From Gimesia chilikensis (GTDB lineage Bacteria > Planctomycetota > Planctomycetia > Planctomycetales > Planctomycetaceae), in contig NZ_VTSR01000006.1 of the NCBI RefSeq assembly GCF_008329715.1, positions 496,001 to 560,000 of the forward strand: 64,000 bases of DNA. Direction: 5' to 3'. Positions 61,024 to 64,000 of this stretch are shown here, piece by piece. The notes under the pieces were generated by a model that saw nothing but the letters and a program-made list of their open reading frames with translations, did not search any database and had not been told where the DNA came from. Every line of letters begins with the position of its first letter. The stretch's first letter is position 1. The position numbers were made by a program, and so were the translations under genes.

Positions 61024-61766
61024 GCAACTATCAGAACAAAAACGGAGTATCGATAGTGAAAATACCGCTTCTCGCCTTGGAACACTAGATTTTACGCTGT
61101 TCAACGAGACTCTAGAAATCGAGATCGATACGGCACACAGCGAAGTCCCGGTAGTGACATAGAGAGCTTATTGCGGTCAACTTTCTCAGCGGCACAGTTA
61201 CCAGGCGATACAAGAAAGAGGAATCAAGATCCACGGTTTTCCGACTGAGCTCAGGACCTGAATGCTGTCAGGCCGAAGCCAAGTTAGAAGCGGATTCCCT
61301 TTTACGTCCACCGTCAAACTATCGATGACCACAGCATGCTCGCCTACTGTTTGAATTAGTGAACCGAAGTTGTTCGCGGTGCATTTCTATCAGGGATCTT
61401 GAATCGGATAAACCTACAGCAGGGGCTGCCCTGAAATGATTACATACAGAGCTTGCTGTTCCGGGGACAGCAGGACTCCGTTGCAGCGGGAAATATGGCC
61501 AATCGGTTACTCCCCTCTCAGAGGAAGAGCAGAACTGATTTTCAGGTTCCTAAACTCGAGTGCCCCTGCATTCTCCCCCTCAGGTCCACCGGAATCTCCC
61601 CATCTTAATCAGGAATACTTGGGAAATCTCGGAACTTTGCAGGCATTGCAGAGCTTCACTCGCAATTTGCGCTGTCAGGCATGAAATATATAGATTTGTG
61701 GAGTCCTGCACTGTCCGCAAACCCCAGAAAAAGTGAACATGCGACCACGCCCAGGAGGCTTTTACA
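61024..61766. other. Non-coding region with a coding relic
   Basis: No open frame here is credible. Most of the stretch shows no pattern I recognise, except the 73-base segment at 61527-61599 listed separately. Several short frames broken by stops suggest decayed coding DNA. Confidence 0.45.
61527..61599 (-). pseudogene. Relic of a LamG/DUF1080-like domain segment
   Basis: This segment matches 63479-63551, inside the serine hydrolase gene at the right end, without gaps and with 66 of 73 bases the same. Read leftward it encodes GDSGGPEGENAGALEFRNLK and then ISSA, against GDSGGPAGEKAGALEFRNLK in the intact gene. Four of seven changes fall so that the reading frame stays open over the segment, but no start or longer frame surrounds it, so it is a fragment. 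Confidence 0.75.
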
Positions 61767-62273
61767 TCACTTCCAGGGCTGATAAAGCAGCAGCAGTCCC
61801 AGGATGGTCGTCAGCGACAGAAATAATGACCCCTTGACCAACCATGCTCCTGGCCGACGCATATCATCATCCTGAACTTCCAGCTCTTCGGGCACCTCAA
61901 ATGTATTCTCGTAACGCCCCCGAACCTTGTCGTAGACTGAAGTTCCCAGTATCAGCAGAATGGAGACGACCAGGGTAATCAAGGGGACGACAGGCCCCGC
62001 GATGGTGCCTATGGCGATCAACAGTTTTGAAAAGCCTCCGGAAACATACCCTTTGCTCATCAGCATAATTCCGATACCAAATCCCACCAGGAATCCAGTA
62101 AGATGCATGGCCCATTGATGATCAAAGACGATCAGCGCTAATCCGGTAAAGACACCCGCCAGATTCAGCCAGTTAGGAATGCGCTGCGTGAGAAATTCAA
62201 TCAAGATGGCCACAGACAACAACAGAGCCAATACACAAATCACTGGCCAGACCAGGATTGGAACAGCAAACAT
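61767..62273 (-). CDS. Prepilin-peptidase-like (A24) membrane protein, catalytic residues lost
   Basis: A 168-residue inner-membrane protein with about five helices. VAILIEFLTQRIPNWLNLAG matches the first conserved region of A24 (TadV/CpaA) prepilin peptidases, normally D-x5-IPN, and SGGFSKLLIAIGTIAGPVVP the second, normally GGGD-x-KLL. Here the first catalytic Asp is Glu and the second is Phe, so proteolysis is not expected. Otherwise the spacing of both motifs and helices is kept. It could be an inactive relative with a scaffolding or regulatory role for the pilin-like DUF1559 proteins; that is speculation. Confidence 0.7.
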   Translation of the reverse strand: MFAVPILVWPVICVLALLLSVAILIEFLTQRIPNWLNLAGVFTGLALIVFDHQWAMHLTGFLVGFGIGIMLMSKGYVSGGFSKLLIAIGTIAGPVVPLITLVVSILLILGTSVYDKVRGRYENTFEVPEELEVQDDDMRRPGAWLVKGSLFLSLTTILGLLLLYQPWK

Positions 62274-62345
62274 GAATCAACAAACTCCGCTTACAAAAAT
62301 GATTCTCTTCGAGTGATCGATGTATTCTCTTTTGAGATTCCCGAA

Positions 62346-64000
62346 TCAGTCCGATTTGGCTTGCGCTGGAAGATAGCGATAGATGGTATCGATGATGCGA
62401 TTGTGATGCTTCGTACGCTGGACCGTATTGCTCTGCATCAGCAGAACTCCTGCCAGATTGCGTTCAAAATCGATCCAGGCAACCGGACCTGAGTAGCCGG
62501 GGTGGGACAGAATTCGCGAATGCCCGTTGACCTGACTGTCTTTAATCTGAAAGGCCAGTCCATATCGCCCATTCGTTCCCGGCTGAGGCTGATACAACAG
62601 CTCGAGTGTTTCAGCGCGGATCAACTGTTTCCCGGCATGCTTTCCTCTATTGAGGTGCAGTTGCATCAGCGTCCCCAGATCGTCGAGTGTTGAATAGACG
62701 CCGCCCCCCGCCGTCGAAAGCCCTTTATTCTGACGGGCTGCTACTTCCAGTCCAAATTGATCCGGTTCGAAAATTCCCGGTTTCGTTGAGGAATACAGGG
62801 GGGCCAGCTGTTTCAGTTCCTCTGGTGTCGGCTGAATTGTGGTATGCTGTAAGCCCAGCGGCCGAAAAACCCGCTTCTGCATCAATGTAATGAATGTGTT
62901 CCCCGTCACTTTTTCAGCCACACAGGCTGCCAGATCAATCGGGCGCCCATACATCATCTTTGTTCCCGGTTCGACAACCAGTCCCAGCTTCAGACAGGCA
63001 TTGATAAAGTCCTCTGCAGTCTGGGGAGCCACGTAGCCTGCGAGCTGGGGACTGTTCTTCTCCAATTGGCGTTCTGTCTTGAGCCAGTTATCATTCGGAA
63101 TTCCGGAGGTATGACTCATAGCATGTCGCAAGCGGACCTGGTCCTTGGGCTTTGATCCATCGGAGAGCCGGATATCTGCAAAGGCAGGCCAGGTCTTCGC
63201 GATCGGGTCGTCGAAGGTCAGCAAGCCTTCGTCCGCCAGTGATGCCATCAGTGTCGCAGTAAAGAGTTTCCCCGTTGATGCGAGCCAGCAGAGCTGATCG
63301 ACGGTAAACGGTTTTTTCGTCTCTAGATCAACAAGCCCGTGTGCCTCCCGCATCACGACCTGGCCGCGGTGAATCAGCAGAATCGAGATGCCCGGATAAT
63401 AACCTTCGTCGATCACTGCCTGGATTTCTGATCGGATCGCTGCCCGCCCTGCCTCGGACAGAGATGTCTGCTCAGGCGGAGCAGAACTGATTTTCAGGTT
63501 CCGAAACTCGAGTGCTCCTGCTTTCTCTCCCGCGGGTCCGCCGGAATCTCCGCCCAGGCCGAATGTCAGTTTGGGTTCGGCGATGTAGTCGGCCTTGACC
63601 GTAAATTTCCGACCATCAACGGTTGCGGTCATGCTGGGCCCATCAAAGCGAACCTGCGCCGAATACCATTTGCCCGTCTCAATTTTATGGGGCTGTTGCA
63701 GCAGGTTCTCGGACTCCCCTTTCTTCGCATGCCCCAACACGCGGATCTGGTCTTGGCTGATCACGAGGTGCACAATATGCCCCCGCTGCTGCGAACCGTT
63801 AAAAATGATCCCCGCGAACCGTGCTTTACCTTCCAGACGAAATTCGAAATCAACAACGCCATCCCCCAGTTCGAATCGCCGCATCTTGACGAGACCATGT
63901 CGACGAGGCCCCGATTCGTAGCCGCGGAGGATCCCCTTTTCAGCTTTCCATGTTCCCAATCCCCAGAACCAGTCTTTCGAGAGCGGCTCCTGGAACGTTT
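62346..64000 (-). CDS. Serine hydrolase (beta-lactamase fold) with N-terminal LamG/DUF1080-like domain, 5' end outside
   Basis: The frame is open to the window edge, so 550 residues are visible and the N-terminus is missing; a TTG at 63959 is not a real start because the domain continues before it (EPLSKDWFWGLGTWKAEKGI). Residues up to about 170 form a concanavalin-like domain of the DUF1080/3-keto-disaccharide hydrolase type, ending GALEFRNLKISSAP. The rest is a class C beta-lactamase/DD-peptidase fold: LASTGKLFTATLMASLADEG has the S-x-x-K nucleophile, HAMSHTSGIPN follows, and LSHPGYSGPVAWID is the third motif (HPG in place of KTG). Likely an exported esterase or peptidase acting on cell-wall or sugar material. 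Confidence 0.85.
   Translation of the reverse strand, partial: TFQEPLSKDWFWGLGTWKAEKGILRGYESGPRRHGLVKMRRFELGDGVVDFEFRLEGKARFAGIIFNGSQQRGHIVHLVISQDQIRVLGHAKKGESENLLQQPHKIETGKWYSAQVRFDGPSMTATVDGRKFTVKADYIAEPKLTFGLGGDSGGPAGEKAGALEFRNLKISSAPPEQTSLSEAGRAAIRSEIQAVIDEGYYPGISILLIHRGQVVMREAHGLVDLETKKPFTVDQLCWLASTGKLFTATLMASLADEGLLTFDDPIAKTWPAFADIRLSDGSKPKDQVRLRHAMSHTSGIPNDNWLKTERQLEKNSPQLAGYVAPQTAEDFINACLKLGLVVEPGTKMMYGRPIDLAACVAEKVTGNTFITLMQKRVFRPLGLQHTTIQPTPEELKQLAPLYSSTKPGIFEPDQFGLEVAARQNKGLSTAGGGVYSTLDDLGTLMQLHLNRGKHAGKQLIRAETLELLYQPQPGTNGRYGLAFQIKDSQVNGHSRILSHPGYSGPVAWIDFERNLAGVLLMQSNTVQRTKHHNRIIDTIYRYLPAQAKSD

Overview
The window looks like chromosomal DNA of a marine planctomycete, most like Gimesia or a close relative; this is inferred from gene content, not from a search. 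The signs are three DUF1559 proteins with type IV pilin-like N-termini, a DUF1501 protein, a secreted sulfatase, a PVC-type CxxCH heme protein fused to a beta-propeller, many secreted hydrolases, paralogous zinc-ribbon membrane proteins, and a full ectoine/5-hydroxyectoine locus, which fits a saline habitat. Most genes are of moderate-to-high GC. The surface polysaccharide part (about 51.4-60.9 kb) is visibly richer in AT. I found no rRNA, tRNA, CRISPR array, intact insertion sequence or prophage.

1-6.3 kb: truncated DUF1501 gene; secreted DUF3300-like low-complexity protein with a clear terminator; a pilin-like DUF1559 relative; a small protein resembling a degenerate GHKL ATPase next to a membrane-anchored leucine-rich-repeat protein; two tandem secreted small paralogues. 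6.3-16.3 kb: SulP transporter fused to a beta-carbonic anhydrase, PQQ-type beta-propeller, class II CPD photolyase, methyltransferase, VOC protein, a DUF2975/HTH pair and a sulfatase. 16.5-24 kb: zinc-ribbon/beta-propeller protein, cytochrome c'-like protein, metallophosphoesterase, and a DUF1559 / 42-residue lipoprotein / DUF1559 cassette. 24-34 kb: a likely operon of four exported proteins (EEP hydrolase, PVC heme protein, esterase, glycosidase-like TIM barrel), then yaaA, two tandem O-methyltransferases and an outer-membrane MetA-pathway-like protein.

34-42.7 kb: a GDPD phosphodiesterase, then a MarR regulator of the EctR type, ectABCD and a three-gene TRAP transporter closely resembling TeaABC. 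Synthesis, hydroxylation and recovery of ectoine therefore lie in one locus. The ectR-ectA gap holds two related inverted repeats, one of them over the -10 box of a sigma70-like promoter.

42.8-51 kb: after a second zinc-ribbon protein and a PH-like membrane protein comes the most interesting region. A leftward operon reads pncB, nadE, nrtR, ADP-ribosylglycohydrolase, pncA, kptA, and a NADAR gene converges on it. It joins NAD salvage (Preiss-Handler route without nadD) to three enzymes that make or remove ADP-ribose products. A strong promoter in front of pncB carries an inverted repeat over its -10 box, which I propose as the NrtR operator.

51.4-61 kb: surface polysaccharide genes: ABC exporter, gmhA, three glycosyltransferase genes (one a GT2-GT4 fusion), rfbA and an acyltransferase ending in a strong terminator. 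61-64 kb: a 73-bp relic of a coding segment found intact further right, a prepilin-peptidase-like protein lacking both catalytic aspartates, and a serine hydrolase with an N-terminal LamG/DUF1080-like domain that runs off the window.
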